This document shows positions 1 to 10,891 of a stretch of DNA of 64,000 bases, one piece after another. Both the position numbers and the translations under genes were made by a program. Under the pieces are notes generated by a model. It saw only the letters and a list, made by a program, of their open reading frames with translations, did not search any database and had not been told where the DNA came from. The DNA comes from Microbacteriaceae bacterium UBA1487. Lineage in GTDB: Bacteria > Actinomycetota > Actinomycetes > Actinomycetales > Microbacteriaceae. The stretch covers positions 22,440 to 86,439 of the forward strand of contig DCRR01000015.1 in the NCBI GenBank assembly GCA_002325245.1, read 5' to 3'. The first letter of the stretch is position 1. Every line of letters begins with the position of its first letter.

Positions 1-1907
1 AAGGGCTGACGGCCCCGTCGCGGGCTGCCGGGGACGGGCTTCCGTCGGCGTGTCGCGTGGCGGATGATCTCGGCGCGCACCGCCTGGGCGGCGGCGGCGC
101 CCGCGGCGTAGTCGAACCGCAGCAGCGCGCGACTGCGGCCGTCATGCTCGGTGACACCGAGCACATCGACGGTCGGGGGCAGCTCCGCCACCGCCGCGGC
201 CACGACATCGGGGAATCCGTCGAGCGTCGCCATCCGCACGGCGGGCGGGAAGCGCAGGTCGCGACGGTCCGAGAGCTCGGCGGAGGCGAGCGTGTCGAAG
301 CGCCAGGTCACCATCGCCGAGGCGAGGGCTCCCCCGACCCCGACGAGCACCACCACGCCGTCGTCGGCGGCCAGCGCGGCGGCGTCGGCCCACCAGCGGG
401 CGCAGTCCTCCGCCACCCGCAGGCTCTCGCGCGCGATCATCCGCTCGCCGTCGAGCAGGAGCACGGCCCGGTAGCCGCCGGCGGCGATCGGCTCGGCGCC
501 GCGCGTCGCGATCACCAGGGTGGGGCGCTCGTCCACCTCGAGGACGGTGCGCTCGCCGTCGGCGATGATGATTCGCACGCCCGGGAAGGCGCGGCCGAGC
601 TCGTCGGCCGTCCGTCCCGCGCCGACGCCGCTGCGGCGCAGACGGGTGGACTCGCAGTTCGGGCAGCGCCACGAGGTCTCCAGCGCGCCGCACCACGTGC
701 ACGACGGCACTGCGCCGGCGGATCGCTCGCGCAGCGGCCCCGCACAGCTGCGGCAGCGCGCCGCCGTGCCGCAGTCCTGGCACCGCAGCCCCGGGGCATA
801 GCCGGGCCGGGCGACCTGCACGAGCACCGGCCCCTCCTCGAGCGCCGCGCGCGCCTGCTTCCATGCGAACGACGGAATACGCGCCTGGGCGGCGAGACCG
901 TCGTTCGCCGCCATGTTCGCGGTCGGGACGACCCGAGGATGCCGGGGCCGCTCCGGTGCGATCTCGCCGAGCCAGCCCACCTCGACCAGTCGCTGCACCT
1001 CTGTCGAGCGCGTGTGTCCGGCGAGCACGAGCGCGCAGCGCTGCTGCTCCTGCCGCACGAGCGCGGCGTCGCGGGCATGGATGTAGGGGGCGAGTGGCTC
1101 GCCGAGCAGCGGGTCGCCGTCGTTCCAGACCGCGATGAGGCCGAGCTTCGACGCGGGGGCGTAGATCGCCGACCGGCTGCCGACGATGACGGCCGGGGCT
1201 GGTTCGAGGGCCCGCAGCAGCCCGCGGTAGCGCTCCGGGTCGCTCTGCCGGGCATCCGCACGCACCAAGGCCTCGGGCGGCACCAGCTCGGCGAGCACCG
1301 CCGCGAGCTGCTCCTGGTCGCGGTGATCGGGCACGACGATGATCGCCGACTCGCCGGTGGCGAGGGTGCGGGCCGCGAGCTGGCCGAGCGTGCGCGCCCA
1401 GCGGCCGACCCACTGCCCGTTCTCGGTGCGCGTCACGCCCGGTCGCACGCCGAGGGCGATCCGCCGGCGATCCGCCAGTGCGGTCTCCAGCTCCGCGGGC
1501 GCGTAGTCGGTGACGGTCGGCGCTTCGAAGGGAGCCACGGCGGCATCCGCCTCGCGCGCCAGCCACGTCTTCTCCACGCGCGCCTGGCGCTTGGGGACCG
1601 CCAGACGGAGCACGTCGTTCGCCGACCCGGCCGCGCGGTCTGCGACGGCGCGGGCGAGGTTCCACACCTCGGGGGCGAGCACGCGCACCGGCGAGACCAC
1701 CGCGGCGACGTCGCTCAGCGGACCGGGGTACTCCCGCTGCTGCGTGATCTCGACGACGAAGCCGGTGGCGAGACGTCCGGCGCTGCGCAGCGGCACCGAG
1801 ACGCGCTGCCCCGGCTCGACGCCCTCGACGAGCTCCGGAATGCGGTAGTCGAGCAGCCGATCCAGCTGCGGGAGCGGCGAATCGACGAGAACCCTGGCGA
1901 TCCTCAC
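1..1907 (-). CDS. priA: Primosomal protein N' (PriA), helicase-deficient actinobacterial type; 3' end outside window
   Basis: Replication-restart protein that recognises stalled forks and loads the primosome. A GTG start at 1907 gives VRIARVLVDSPLPQLDRLLD, the usual PriA N-terminal DNA-binding start. The frame stays open to base 1, so about 635 residues are visible and the stop lies outside. The zinc-binding region is clear: CQDCGTAARCRSC followed by CTWCGALETSWRCPNC, which supplies eight cysteines. The helicase core is degenerate. Where E. coli PriA has GxTGSGKTE I read VRPGVTRTENGQWVGRWART, and the DEEH box is replaced by VWNDGD. Loss of these motifs is known for actinobacterial PriA, so the protein probably binds forks without ATP-driven unwinding. 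It is the last gene visible in the pyr-to-metK cluster, 13 nt after metK. Confidence 0.9.
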   Translation of the reverse strand, partial: MRIARVLVDSPLPQLDRLLDYRIPELVEGVEPGQRVSVPLRSAGRLATGFVVEITQQREYPGPLSDVAAVVSPVRVLAPEVWNLARAVADRAAGSANDVLRLAVPKRQARVEKTWLAREADAAVAPFEAPTVTDYAPAELETALADRRRIALGVRPGVTRTENGQWVGRWARTLGQLAARTLATGESAIIVVPDHRDQEQLAAVLAELVPPEALVRADARQSDPERYRGLLRALEPAPAVIVGSRSAIYAPASKLGLIAVWNDGDPLLGEPLAPYIHARDAALVRQEQQRCALVLAGHTRSTEVQRLVEVGWLGEIAPERPRHPRVVPTANMAANDGLAAQARIPSFAWKQARAALEEGPVLVQVARPGYAPGLRCQDCGTAARCRSCAGPLRERSAGAVPSCTWCGALETSWRCPNCESTRLRRSGVGAGRTADELGRAFPGVRIIIADGERTVLEVDERPTLVIATRGAEPIAAGGYRAVLLLDGERMIARESLRVAEDCARWWADAAALAADDGVVVLVGVGGALASAMVTWRFDTLASAELSDRRDLRFPPAVRMATLDGFPDVVAAAVAELPPTVDVLGVTEHDGRSRALLRFDYAAGAAAAQAVRAEIIRHATRRRKPVPGSPRRGRQP

Positions 1908-1920
1908 ACCGCTCGCTTCC

Positions 1921-3129
1921 TCAGAGACCGGCCGCGGCGCGAAGGTCGTCGACGCGATCGGTGCGCTCCCACGTGAAGTCGGGCAGCTCACGGCCGAAGT
2001 GGCCGTACGACGCCGTCTTCGCGTAGATGGGGCGCATCAGTTGCAGGTCGCGCACGATCGCGGCGGGGCGAAGGTCGAACACCTCGCGGATGGCCTCGAT
2101 GATGCGCTCCTCCGGAACGTGCGCCGTTCCGAAGGACTCGACGTACAGCCCGACCGGCGCGGCGGCCCCGATCGCGTAGGCGACCTGGATCTCGAGCTTG
2201 TCGGCGAGCCCGGCGGCCACCGCGTTCTTCGCCACCCAGCGCATCGCGTAGGCGGCCGAGCGGTCGACCTTGGACGGATCCTTGCCGCTGAAGGCGCCGC
2301 CGCCGTGGCGTGCTGCGCCGCCGTAGGTGTCGACGATGATCTTGCGCCCGGTGAGGCCGGCGTCGCCGTGGGGACCGCCGATCTCGAACTTGCCGGAGGG
2401 GTTGATGAGCATGCGCGCCTCGCTCGACGGCAGCTCGACCGCATCCAGAACGGGCCGGACGACAAGCTCCTCGATCTCGGCGCGCAGCGTGGCGAGCGTG
2501 ACCGAGGGAGCGTGCTGGGTCGAGAGCACGACCGTCTCAATCGACGTCGGAACGCCGTTCTCGTAGCCGACGGTGACCTGCGTCTTGCCGTCGGGACGCA
2601 GATAGTCGACGATGCCCTCGTGGCGCACCTGCGAGAGCCGCTCGGACATCCGGTGCGCGAGCCAGATCGGCAGCGGCATCAGGCTGGGCGTCTCGCGCAC
2701 GGCGTAGCCGAACATGATTCCCTGGTCGCCCGCGCCCTGCCGGTCGAGCTCGTCGACGCTCGCGTGCTCGCGGACCTCGAGAGCCGTGTTGACACCTCCG
2801 GCGATGTCGGGCGACTGCTCGCCGATCGAGATCGACACCCCGCACGAGCGCCCATCGAACCAGACGTCGGACGAGTCGTAGCCGATGTCGGTGATCGTCT
2901 TGCGCACGATGCCGGGGATGTCGACGTAGCCATGCGTCGACACCTCGCCCGCGACGTGGACGAGTCCGGTCGTGACGAGAGTCTCGACGGCGACGCGTGC
3001 CGACGAGTCGTCGGTGAGCAGCGCGTCGAGGATGGCGTCGCTGATCTGGTCGCACATCTTGTCGGGGTGGCCCTCCGTCACCGATTCGGAGGTGAACAGT
3101 CGCAGCGAGGACGGGGAGGAAGAAGTCAC
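1921..3129 (-). CDS. metK: S-adenosylmethionine synthetase
   Basis: Makes S-adenosylmethionine from methionine and ATP in the cytosol. At 402 residues it has normal family length. Visible family motifs are the N-terminal TEGHPDK ATP/Mg site (about residue 18-24), GAGDQG near residue 132 and the glycine-rich [19 protein letters not shown] loop near 280. The start is GTG at 3129; no strong Shine-Dalgarno sequence is seen. It lies between coaBC and priA, as in Mycobacterium. I saw no SAM riboswitch in the 46 nt upstream. Confidence 0.97.
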   Translation of the reverse strand: MTSSSPSSLRLFTSESVTEGHPDKMCDQISDAILDALLTDDSSARVAVETLVTTGLVHVAGEVSTHGYVDIPGIVRKTITDIGYDSSDVWFDGRSCGVSISIGEQSPDIAGGVNTALEVREHASVDELDRQGAGDQGIMFGYAVRETPSLMPLPIWLAHRMSERLSQVRHEGIVDYLRPDGKTQVTVGYENGVPTSIETVVLSTQHAPSVTLATLRAEIEELVVRPVLDAVELPSSEARMLINPSGKFEIGGPHGDAGLTGRKIIVDTYGGAARHGGGAFSGKDPSKVDRSAAYAMRWVAKNAVAAGLADKLEIQVAYAIGAAAPVGLYVESFGTAHVPEERIIEAIREVFDLRPAAIVRDLQLMRPIYAKTASYGHFGRELPDFTWERTDRVDDLRAAAGL

Positions 3130-3175
3130 GGTCGGCCTGTCGGTCGAGGGGCGGGGATCAGCGCTGACCCGAAGA

Positions 3176-4366
3176 TCAGCGCGTGAGATCCAGGATACGG
3201 TGGGCCACCGACGCCTTGCTGCCGGAGGCCTCCTCCACGATAGACCCCGTCGAATCCAGCACCAGGATCGCGTTGTCGTCCTGTGAGAACCCCTCGCTCC
3301 AGCCGACCGCGTTCACCACTAGGAAGTCGGTGCCCTTGCGCTCCGCCTTGCGGCGGCCCAGCTCGATCAGGGCATCGCGATCGGTCTCGGTCTCGGCCGC
3401 GAAGCCGATGATGAGCTGCCCGGGTCGACGCGCCTCCACCAGCTCCCGGAGGATGTCGGCGTTCTTCACGAGACGCAGTTCGAGCGTCTCGCCCTGCGTC
3501 TCCTTCTTGATCTTCAGCTCGGAGACGGCTTCGGGGCGGTAGTCCGCGACAGCCGCCGCCATCACCACGACGCTCGCCGACTCGGCGGCTCGGTGGGCGG
3601 CCTCTCCGAGTTCGCGTGCCGTCTCGACGCGCACGACCTCGACACCGCCGACGGCGCCCTCGAGCACTCCCGGATCGGTGTGGGCCGCGATCAGCGTGAC
3701 CTCGGCGCCGCGGGCCGCGGCGGCGCGCGCGATCGCCACGCCCTGCTTGCCGCTGGACCGGTTGCCGAGGAAGCGAACCGGGTCGAGGGGCTCCCGTGTG
3801 CCGCCCGCCGTCACCAGCACGTGCTGGCCGACCAGGTCGCGAGGGCCGAGCGCCGCCAGCGCCGCGTGGACGATGTCGTCCGGCTCCGACATTCGGCCCG
3901 GGCCGGAGTCGGTGCCGGTCAGCTGGCCCGCGGCTGGGCCGATGACCGTGACGCCGCGCTCGCGCAGCGTTGCCACATTGGCGACGGTGGCCGGGTGCTG
4001 CCACATCTCGGTGTGCATGGCCGGGGCGACCACGAGCGGCGCGGTGCTCGCCAGCACCGTGTTGCCGAGCAGATCGTCCGCGAGACCCTGCGCGAGCTTG
4101 GCGAGCGTGTTCGCGGTCGCCGGCGCGATCACGATGAGGTCGGCGTGCTGGCCGAGCGCGACGTGGCGCACCTCGGCGACGCCCTCGTAGAGCTCGGAGT
4201 GGACCGGGTTGCGGCTGATCGCCTCGAGGGTCGGCCGGCCCACGAAGCGCAGCGCCGCCTCGGTCGCGATGACCTGGACGTCGTGACCGGCGAGCACGAA
4301 GGCGCGCACGACATTCACCGCCTTGTACGCGGCGATGCCGCCGGTGATCCCGACGACGATCCTCAT
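3176..4366 (-). CDS. coaBC: Bifunctional phosphopantothenoylcysteine decarboxylase / phosphopantothenate-cysteine ligase
   Basis: Catalyses two consecutive steps of coenzyme A synthesis. The N-terminal half is the FMN-dependent CoaC decarboxylase: [19 protein letters not shown] at the start, [20 protein letters not shown] in the middle and APAMHTEMW, the PxMNxxMW-type substrate loop with His in place of Asn. The C-terminal half, from about residue 185, is the CTP-dependent CoaB ligase, beginning [20 protein letters not shown]. At 396 residues the fusion has normal length. It lies 12 nt after rpoZ, and omega-CoaBC-MetK is a standard actinobacterial order. Confidence 0.95.
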   Translation of the reverse strand: MRIVVGITGGIAAYKAVNVVRAFVLAGHDVQVIATEAALRFVGRPTLEAISRNPVHSELYEGVAEVRHVALGQHADLIVIAPATANTLAKLAQGLADDLLGNTVLASTAPLVVAPAMHTEMWQHPATVANVATLRERGVTVIGPAAGQLTGTDSGPGRMSEPDDIVHAALAALGPRDLVGQHVLVTAGGTREPLDPVRFLGNRSSGKQGVAIARAAAARGAEVTLIAAHTDPGVLEGAVGGVEVVRVETARELGEAAHRAAESASVVVMAAAVADYRPEAVSELKIKKETQGETLELRLVKNADILRELVEARRPGQLIIGFAAETETDRDALIELGRRKAERKGTDFLVVNAVGWSEGFSQDDNAILVLDSTGSIVEEASGSKASVAHRILDLTR

Positions 4367-4378
4367 CGCAGGACCGGA

Positions 4379-4636
4379 TTACTCCGCGGTGCGCGTGAGG
4401 ACGAGCTTGTCCTCGTTGATCTCGTGGAGCGCGACCGAGAGCGGCTTGTCCTCGATCGTCGAGTCGACGAGCGGTCCGACATTGTCGAACAGCGAGCCCT
4501 CGTGGAGGTCGGCGTAGTAGTCGTTGATCTGGCGCGCGCGCTTGGACGCGAAGATCACGAGCTGGTACTTCGAGTCGACGCGCGAGAGCAGCTCGTCGAT
4601 GGGCGGGTCGATGATGCCCTTGCTCTTGTCAGCCAT
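4379..4636 (-). CDS. rpoZ: RNA polymerase omega subunit
   Basis: Small subunit that helps assemble and stabilise RNA polymerase by holding beta prime. The ATG at 4636 gives [20 protein letters not shown], 85 residues. It contains the omega core [20 protein letters not shown] and the C-terminal [17 protein letters not shown]. An in-frame start 30 nt further upstream would add an Arg-rich tail unlike the family and is rejected. The gene sits between gmk and coaBC, the usual place in actinobacteria and many other bacteria. Confidence 0.93.
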   Translation of the reverse strand: MADKSKGIIDPPIDELLSRVDSKYQLVIFASKRARQINDYYADLHEGSLFDNVGPLVDSTIEDKPLSVALHEINEDKLVLTRTAE

Positions 4637-4669
4637 GGGTTTCCTTCCGGAGAGTCGTCGCGCCACGGC

Positions 4670-5572
4670 TCAGGCGCCGGGCACTGCCAGCAATTCTACG
4701 ACCTCGCGCGCCGCTTGGCCGACGTCGCGATTCACAACACGCACATCGAACTCGTCCTGGGCGCGCAATTCGACCTTCGCGGTCTCCAATCGACGGGCCT
4801 GCTCGGCCGGCGGCTCGGTGCCGCGACCGACCAGTCGGCGCACCAGCTCCTCCCAGCTCGGCGGCAGCAGGAATACCAGCAGCGCCTCCGGCATCGCCCT
4901 CCGCACTGCGCGGGCGCCCTGCAGATCGATCTCCAGCAGCACGCTGCGACCCGAGGCCAGTGCGGCGTCGACGGGCGGACGCGGCGTGCCGTAGCGGTAG
5001 GCGTTGTGCACCGTCGCGTATTCGAGAAACTCGCCGTCGCGCACCATGCGGTCGAACTCGTCGTCGCTGATGAAGTAGTAGTGCTCCCCGTCGACCTCGC
5101 CCGGGCGCGGGGCGCGCGTCGTCGCCGACACGCTGAACATGACGTCGGGGTAGTTCTCGCGGATGAAGCTCGACACCGAGCCCTTGCCGACCGCCGTCGG
5201 TCCGGCGAGGACGACGAGGCGGCTGTGCGGCGTCTCGACGCGTCCCTCGCGGGTGAGCAGGTAGTCGCGCAGCCGCGCGCGCTGCCGGATGCCGAGCCCG
5301 CCGACGCGCTTCGAGTGCGCGATGCCGAGCTCGTCGAGCGCGCGGTCGGCGCGCGTGGCGCCCACGGTGGGAATGCTCATCAGCAGTTCGCGCACCCGCA
5401 GGGTCGCCTCCGGCGCGCTCGGCTCCGCGGCCCAGCCGCTCTCGGCGACCTCCAGGGCGCGCTTCTCGCCGCTGGCGACCGAGTTCTTGATGGCGGCGCG
5501 CGCGCGACGGGCGGCGACCGCGGCGCGCGAGGCGGCGACCCGGTCGACCTCGGGCGGGGTCAGGCGCGACAT
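4670..5572 (-). CDS. gmk: mIHF-guanylate kinase fusion protein
   Basis: One 300-residue polypeptide carries two proteins that are separate neighbours in Mycobacterium. Residues about 1-112 match actinobacterial integration host factor (mIHF): [14 protein letters not shown] near the start, then [19 protein letters not shown] and [14 protein letters not shown], the DNA-binding helix-two-turn-helix region. Residues about 117-300 are guanylate kinase (GMP + ATP to GDP + ADP) with P-loop GPTAVGKG, the GMP-binding [19 protein letters not shown] and [16 protein letters not shown]. There is no stop or frameshift between the parts and the linker is short. The start overlaps pyrF by 13 nt. Fusion of a nucleoid protein to a nucleotide kinase is unusual; kinase function is certain, retained DNA binding is inferred. 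Confidence 0.92.
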   Translation of the reverse strand: MSRLTPPEVDRVAASRAAVAARRARAAIKNSVASGEKRALEVAESGWAAEPSAPEATLRVRELLMSIPTVGATRADRALDELGIAHSKRVGGLGIRQRARLRDYLLTREGRVETPHSRLVVLAGPTAVGKGSVSSFIRENYPDVMFSVSATTRAPRPGEVDGEHYYFISDDEFDRMVRDGEFLEYATVHNAYRYGTPRPPVDAALASGRSVLLEIDLQGARAVRRAMPEALLVFLLPPSWEELVRRLVGRGTEPPAEQARRLETAKVELRAQDEFDVRVVNRDVGQAAREVVELLAVPGA

Positions 5573-6444
5573 GCGGCATCCACCTCCGCCGCGGCCGAGC
5601 TCACGGCAGCGGCCAATCCATCGGGTCCCGCCGACAGGATGCTGCGCGAGGCGCTCGCGATGACCGCGGGGAGCGCAGCGCCGAACAGCGTCGGCAGCTC
5701 CACGAAGCTCGCCCCCTGATGACCGAAACCGGGTGCCAGGATCGGGGTGCGCGCCAGGTCCTCCGGCGTGAGGCCGTAGGAGCCGAGGTCGACGGTCGCC
5801 CCCACGACGACGCCGAACTCATCGAGCGGCGCTGCGGCGCTGGACTCGGTGCGTCGGGCCTGCAGCTCGGCGACCGTGGCGGCGGCAACGGTGCGACCCT
5901 GCTGCGGCCCGGACTGCACCCGGGCGGTCTGCACGTCGGTCGCCTCCGGGTTGGAGGTGGCCGCGAGCACGAAGACGCCCTTGCCGTGCGACGAGGCCTG
6001 CGCGAGCACCCCGTCGAGGGATCCGACGCCCTGGTAGGCGACGGCGGTCATCGCGTCCGCCTCGAACGGCGAACCGGGCGTCAGCCAGGCCTGCCCGTAG
6101 GCGTCGACCGAGCTGCCGACATCACCGCGCTTCACGTCGGCGATCACGAGCAGCTCCGCGGCCCGCGCCGCGGCCAGCACCTCTTCGAGCGCGGCGAAAC
6201 CGGCGGAGCCGTGCCGTTCGAAGAACCCGATCTGCGGTTTGACGATGCCCGCGGTTCCCGCGGACGCCTCCACGACGCGCAGACCGAACTCCCGAATGCC
6301 CGCTGCGGAGTCGGGCAGGCCCCACGACGCGAGCAGGGCCGCGTGCGGATCGATCCCGACGCACAGGCGACCGCGCTCCTCGACCACACGCGCCAGGCGA
6401 GCGCCGAAGGTCTCCCCCGGCGTCCCGGCGGTCAGCGTGCTCAC
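5560..6444 (-). CDS. pyrF: Orotidine-5'-phosphate decarboxylase (mycobacterial-type PyrF)
   Basis: Last step of UMP synthesis, OMP to UMP plus CO2. At 294 residues it belongs to the longer PyrF subfamily found in mycobacteria and Myxococcus. It shows the substrate motif [19 protein letters not shown] and the catalytic [13 protein letters not shown] containing the Asp-Lys-Asp triad. [10 protein letters not shown] near the C-terminus is the phosphate-binding region. The GTG start overlaps the carB stop (GTGA), indicating translational coupling. Confidence 0.95.
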   Translation of the reverse strand: MSTLTAGTPGETFGARLARVVEERGRLCVGIDPHAALLASWGLPDSAAGIREFGLRVVEASAGTAGIVKPQIGFFERHGSAGFAALEEVLAAARAAELLVIADVKRGDVGSSVDAYGQAWLTPGSPFEADAMTAVAYQGVGSLDGVLAQASSHGKGVFVLAATSNPEATDVQTARVQSGPQQGRTVAAATVAELQARRTESSAAAPLDEFGVVVGATVDLGSYGLTPEDLARTPILAPGFGHQGASFVELPTLFGAALPAVIASASRSILSAGPDGLAAAVSSAAAEVDAACRA

Positions 6445-9400
6445 CGGGCGGCCTCGCGAACCGCGCGATCGGCCGCGTAGTCCTGCAGGCTTCGCACGCG
6501 GATGTCGCCGCGCTTGATCTCGAACGCCGCCACCGCCGCCGCGAGCTGCGCGATCGTCGTGAACAGCGGCTTGTCGGCCGCGACCGTCGCGGTGCGGATC
6601 TCGAAGCCGTCGGCGCGCGCGGTGCGACCGCTCGGCGTATTGATCACGACGTCGATCTCGCCCGCGTTGATCAGGTCGACCACCGTCGGCTCGCCGCCGT
6701 CGTCCACCTGGCCCTCGAAGTACTTGCGCACGGTGGTCGCCTGGATGCCGTTGCGGGCGAGCACCTCGGCGGTGCCCTCCGTCGCGACGATCTCGAAGCC
6801 GAGCTGGCTGAGACGCAGGATCGGCAGCACGGTGGCGCGCTTGTCACGATCGGCCACCGAGACGAACACCCGGCCGCTCTCCGGCAGTCCGCCGTAGGCC
6901 GCATCCTGGCTCTTGGCGAAGGCCCGCGGGAAGTCGGTGTCGATGCCCATGACCTCACCGGTGGAGCGCATCTCCGGCCCGAGGACCGAATCCACGACGT
7001 TGCCCTCGCGGGTGCGGAACCGCTTGAACGGCAGCACCGCCTCCTTCACCGAGACCGGCGAATCGAGCGACACGATCGAGCCGTCGTGCTCGGGCAGCAG
7101 GCCGTCGCCGACGAGATCGCGCACGGTCTTGCCGACCATGACGAGCGACGCCGCCTTCGCCAGCGGGATGCCGAGCGCCTTCGAGACGAAGGGCACCGTG
7201 CGACTGGCGCGCGGATTCGCCTCGAGCACGTAGAGCACGCCCGCGCCGATCGCGAACTGCACGTTGATCAGCCCGCGAACGCCGATTCCCTCGGCGATCT
7301 TGCGCGTCGCGTCGACCACCTGGTCCTGGATGCCGCGCCCGAGCGTCACCGGCGGCAGGGTGCACGCCGAGTCGCCGGAGTGGACCCCGGCCTCCTCGAT
7401 GTGCTCCATGATCCCGCCGACGTAGAGCTCGGTGCCGTCGTACAGAGCGTCGATGTCGATCTCGACCGCGTCATCGAGGAAGCGGTCGACCAGCAGCGGC
7501 GCGCCGGGGCCGATGATGGCGTGCTCGCGCACCCGCTCGAAGTAGTCCTCGAGGCTGGGCGTGTCGTAGACGATCTCCATGCCGCGTCCGCCGAGCACGT
7601 AGCTCGGGCGCACCAGGACCGGGTAGCCGATCTCCTCCGCCACGCGGATCGCGCTCGGCGCATCCGTCGCGGTGCCGTTGCGCGGTGCGACGAGGCCCGC
7701 GTCCCGGAGAATGCGCGAGAAGTGCCCGCGCTCCTCCGCCAGGTCGATCGCCTCCGGGCTGGTGCCGAGGATCGGCACGCCCGCCGCCTCGAGGCCCTTC
7801 GCGAGCCCGAGCGCGGTCTGGCCGCCGAGCTGCACGATGACGCCCACGAGCTCGCCGGACTGCGACTCGGCGTGGATGACCTCCAGCACGTCCTCCAGCG
7901 TGAGCGGCTCGAAGTAGAGCCGGTCGCTGGTGTCGTAGTCGGTCGAGACCGTCTCCGGGTTGCAGTTGATCATGATCGTCTCGTACCCGGCGGCCGACAG
8001 CGCGAAGCTCGCGTGCACGCACGAGTAGTCGAACTCGACGCCCTGGCCGATGCGGTTGGGGCCGGAGCCGAGGATGACCACCTTCTTGCCCTCCGACGGC
8101 GCCACCTCCGTCTCGGCGTCGTAGCTCGAGTAGTGGTACGGCGTGAGCGCCGGGAACTCGCCCGCGCAGGTGTCGACCGTCTTGAAGACGGGACGGATGC
8201 CGAGCTCCCAGCGCGCGTCGCGCACCTGCTGCTCGTCGAGACCGCGCAGCTGCGCGATCTGCGCGTCCGAGAAGCCGTGGTCCTTCGCGTGCCGGAACAG
8301 GTCGGCATCGAGCGCGTCGTGCGCGGCGATCTCGTCGGCCACCTCGTTGATCAGCACGATCTGGTCGAGGAACCACGGGTCGATGCCGGTCGCCTCGAAC
8401 ATCTCGTCGACCGTGGCGCCGGCACGCAGCGCCTGCTGGACCGTGACGATGCGACCGTCGGTCGGGGTCACGCTGATCTCGATGAGCTCCGCCTTCGAGC
8501 GCGGCTGATCGCCCCAGTGGAAGCTGCTCCCCCGCTTCTCCAGCGACCGGAGCGCCTTCTGCAGCGCGGTCGAGTAGTTGCGACCGATCGCCATCGCCTC
8601 GCCGACGCTCTTCATCGTCGTGGTGAGGGTGGCATCCGCGCTGGGGAACTTCTCGAACGCGAAGCGCGGCACCTTGACCACGATGTAGTCCAGGGTCGGC
8701 TCGAAGCTCGCCGGCGTCACCTTGGTGATGTCGTTCGGGATCTCGTCGAGGCGGTAGCCGATCGCGAGCTTGGCGGCGATCTTCGCGATCGGGAAGCCGG
8801 TCGCCTTCGAGGCGAGCGCGCTCGAGCGCGAGACGCGCGGGTTCATCTCGATGACGATGATGCGGCCGTTCGCGGGGTCGATGGCGAACTGGATGTTGCA
8901 GCCGCCGGTGTCGACGCCGACGGCGCGGATAATGTCGATGCCGATGTCGCGGAGTCGCTGGTACTCACGGTCGGTGAGGGTCAAGGCGGGGGCGACCGTG
9001 ATCGAGTCGCCCGTGTGCACGCCGACCGGGTCGACATTCTCGATCGAGCAGACGACCACGGTGTTGTCGGCCGTGTCGCGCATGAGCTCGAGCTCGTACT
9101 CCTTCCAGCCGAGGATCGACTCCTCCAAGAGCACCTCGGTGGTCGGCGACTGGTGAAGGCCGTCGGTGACCATGCGCACCAGCTCGGCGCGGTCGTGCGC
9201 GAACCCGGAACCGAGCCCGCCCATGGTGAACGAGGGGCGCACGACGAGCGGGTAGCCGAGCTCCTCGGCCGCCTCCACCGCAGCGGGAACCGTCTTCACG
9301 ACGTAGCTGCGGGCGACGTCCGCCCCCGCCTCGATGACCAGATCCTTGAAGATCTGACGGTCCTCGCCCTTGTTGATGGCCTCGACCCTCGCGCCGATCA

Positions 9401-9743
9401 GCTCGACGCCGTACTTCTCGAGGATGCCGTCCGCATCGAGCGCGATGGCCGCGTTCAACGCGGTCTGGCCGCCCAGGGTCGGCAGGATCGCATCCGGCTT
9501 CTCCTTCGCGATGATCGCCTCCAGCGCCTCCGCGTTGATCGGCTCGATGTAGGTGGCGTCGGCGAAGTCCGGGTCAGTCATGATCGTCGCCGGGTTGGGG
9601 TTCACCAGGATCACGCGGACGCCCTCCTCGCGGAGGACGCGGCAGGCCTGCGTGCCGGAGTAGTCGAACTCGGCCGCCTGCCCGATGACGATCGGGCCGG
9701 AGCCGATGACCAGGACGGAGTTGATGTCGGGACGCTTGGGCAC
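6441..9743 (-). CDS. carB: Carbamoyl-phosphate synthase large subunit
   Basis: Makes carbamoyl phosphate from bicarbonate, ATP and ammonia channelled from CarA, for pyrimidines and arginine. The 1100 residues hold two ATP-grasp halves. The first opens [22 protein letters not shown]; the second, from about residue 560, opens [21 protein letters not shown]. The C-terminal ~130 residues are the MGS-like allosteric domain ([20 protein letters not shown] onward, with the [16 protein letters not shown] loop). The GTG start shares one base with the carA stop codon. Confidence 0.98.
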   Translation of the reverse strand: MPKRPDINSVLVIGSGPIVIGQAAEFDYSGTQACRVLREEGVRVILVNPNPATIMTDPDFADATYIEPINAEALEAIIAKEKPDAILPTLGGQTALNAAIALDADGILEKYGVELIGARVEAINKGEDRQIFKDLVIEAGADVARSYVVKTVPAAVEAAEELGYPLVVRPSFTMGGLGSGFAHDRAELVRMVTDGLHQSPTTEVLLEESILGWKEYELELMRDTADNTVVVCSIENVDPVGVHTGDSITVAPALTLTDREYQRLRDIGIDIIRAVGVDTGGCNIQFAIDPANGRIIVIEMNPRVSRSSALASKATGFPIAKIAAKLAIGYRLDEIPNDITKVTPASFEPTLDYIVVKVPRFAFEKFPSADATLTTTMKSVGEAMAIGRNYSTALQKALRSLEKRGSSFHWGDQPRSKAELIEISVTPTDGRIVTVQQALRAGATVDEMFEATGIDPWFLDQIVLINEVADEIAAHDALDADLFRHAKDHGFSDAQIAQLRGLDEQQVRDARWELGIRPVFKTVDTCAGEFPALTPYHYSSYDAETEVAPSEGKKVVILGSGPNRIGQGVEFDYSCVHASFALSAAGYETIMINCNPETVSTDYDTSDRLYFEPLTLEDVLEVIHAESQSGELVGVIVQLGGQTALGLAKGLEAAGVPILGTSPEAIDLAEERGHFSRILRDAGLVAPRNGTATDAPSAIRVAEEIGYPVLVRPSYVLGGRGMEIVYDTPSLEDYFERVREHAIIGPGAPLLVDRFLDDAVEIDIDALYDGTELYVGGIMEHIEEAGVHSGDSACTLPPVTLGRGIQDQVVDATRKIAEGIGVRGLINVQFAIGAGVLYVLEANPRASRTVPFVSKALGIPLAKAASLVMVGKTVRDLVGDGLLPEHDGSIVSLDSPVSVKEAVLPFKRFRTREGNVVDSVLGPEMRSTGEVMGIDTDFPRAFAKSQDAAYGGLPESGRVFVSVADRDKRATVLPILRLSQLGFEIVATEGTAEVLARNGIQATTVRKYFEGQVDDGGEPTVVDLINAGEIDVVINTPSGRTARADGFEIRTATVAADKPLFTTIAQLAAAVAAFEIKRGDIRVRSLQDYAADRAVREAAR

Positions 9744-10891
9744 TAGTTCTTTGCCTTCTTGCTCTGGTGGGCCACGACCATGTCGCGGAATCTGTCGAAG
9801 AGGTAGTTGGCGTCGTGGGGACCGGCCGCCGCCTCCGGGTGGTACTGCACTGAGAAGGCGGGGATCTCAAGGGCGTTGAGTCCCTCGACCACCTGGTCGT
9901 TGAGGCCGATGTGGCTCACCTCGACCTTGCCGTAGCCGTTCGGGCTGTCGCTGGGGGCATCCAGCGGAGCGTCGACCGCGAAGCCGTGGTTGTGGGCGGT
10001 GATCTCGACCTTGCCGGTCGCCTTGTCGAGCACCGGCTGGTTGATGCCGCGGTGGCCGAAGGGCAGCTTGTAGGTGCCGTAGCCGAGGGCGCGGCCGAGC
10101 AGCTGGTTGCCGAAGCAGATGCCGAAGAACGGCAGGCCGGCGTCGAGCACCCCGCGCAGCAGCGCGACGTGGGCGTCGCTTGCCGACGGGTCGCCTGGGC
10201 CGTTGGAGTAGAACACCGCGACCGGGTCGATGGCGAGCAGCTCGTCGAGCGAAACCGACTGCGGCAGCACGTGCACCTCGAAGCCGCGCGCGGCGAGGTT
10301 GTTGACCGTCGCCTGCTTGATGCCGAGGTCGAGCACCGCGAGATTGCCGATCCGCTCGCCCTCCGCGGGAGTCACCAGGGCGGTCTCCACGGAGACCTGG
10401 GCCGACAGGTTCTGGCCGGCCATCTCGGGCGCCTCGCGCACCAGGGCCAGCTGCGCCTCGGCATCCAGCTCGGCGTCGGAGCCGGAGAAGATCCCGGCCC
10501 GCATCGAGCCGGTGTCGCGCAGGCGGCGGGTCAGCGCTCGCGTGTCGATGCCGGTGATGCCGACGATGCCGGTGCTCTCCAGTTCGTCATCCAGCGAGCG
10601 GAGCGCGCGGAAGTTGCTGACCACGCGGGAGGGGTCGCGCACGACGTAGCCGGCCACCCAGATGCGGCGGGACTCCGGGTCCTCGTCGTTCATGCCGGTG
10701 TTGCCGATGTGCGGCGCGGTCTGCACGACGATCTGACCGGCGTAGCTCGGGTCGGTGAGGGTCTCCTGATAGCCGGTCATGCCGGTGGCGAAGACCGCCT
10801 CGCCGAGGGTGCGTCCGCGCGCGCCGTAGGCGTGGCCGGCGTAGCGCGTGCCGTCCTCCAGAACGAGAACGGCGGGGTCGTGGCGGATCAT
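9743..10891 (-). CDS. carA: Carbamoyl-phosphate synthase small subunit (glutamine amidotransferase)
   Basis: Hydrolyses glutamine to feed ammonia to CarB. At 382 residues it has an N-terminal CarA domain ([37 protein letters not shown]) and a C-terminal class I GATase domain. The nucleophile cysteine is in [16 protein letters not shown] and the His-Glu pair in [14 protein letters not shown]. The ATG start overlaps the stop of the PH-like membrane protein by 4 nt and the stop touches carB, so the genes are one operon. Confidence 0.97.
   Translation of the reverse strand: MIRHDPAVLVLEDGTRYAGHAYGARGRTLGEAVFATGMTGYQETLTDPSYAGQIVVQTAPHIGNTGMNDEDPESRRIWVAGYVVRDPSRVVSNFRALRSLDDELESTGIVGITGIDTRALTRRLRDTGSMRAGIFSGSDAELDAEAQLALVREAPEMAGQNLSAQVSVETALVTPAEGERIGNLAVLDLGIKQATVNNLAARGFEVHVLPQSVSLDELLAIDPVAVFYSNGPGDPSASDAHVALLRGVLDAGLPFFGICFGNQLLGRALGYGTYKLPFGHRGINQPVLDKATGKVEITAHNHGFAVDAPLDAPSDSPNGYGKVEVSHIGLNDQVVEGLNALEIPAFSVQYHPEAAAGPHDANYLFDRFRDMVVAHQSKKAKN

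Noticed and set aside
3130..3175. SAM riboswitch before metK
   Set aside because: Only 46 nt between coaBC and metK, with no recognisable riboswitch core; metK is within an operon.
7086..9746. 886-codon open frame on the plus strand opposite carB
   Set aside because: Same reason: mirrors the carB codon pattern, no ribosome binding site, no protein-like motif.
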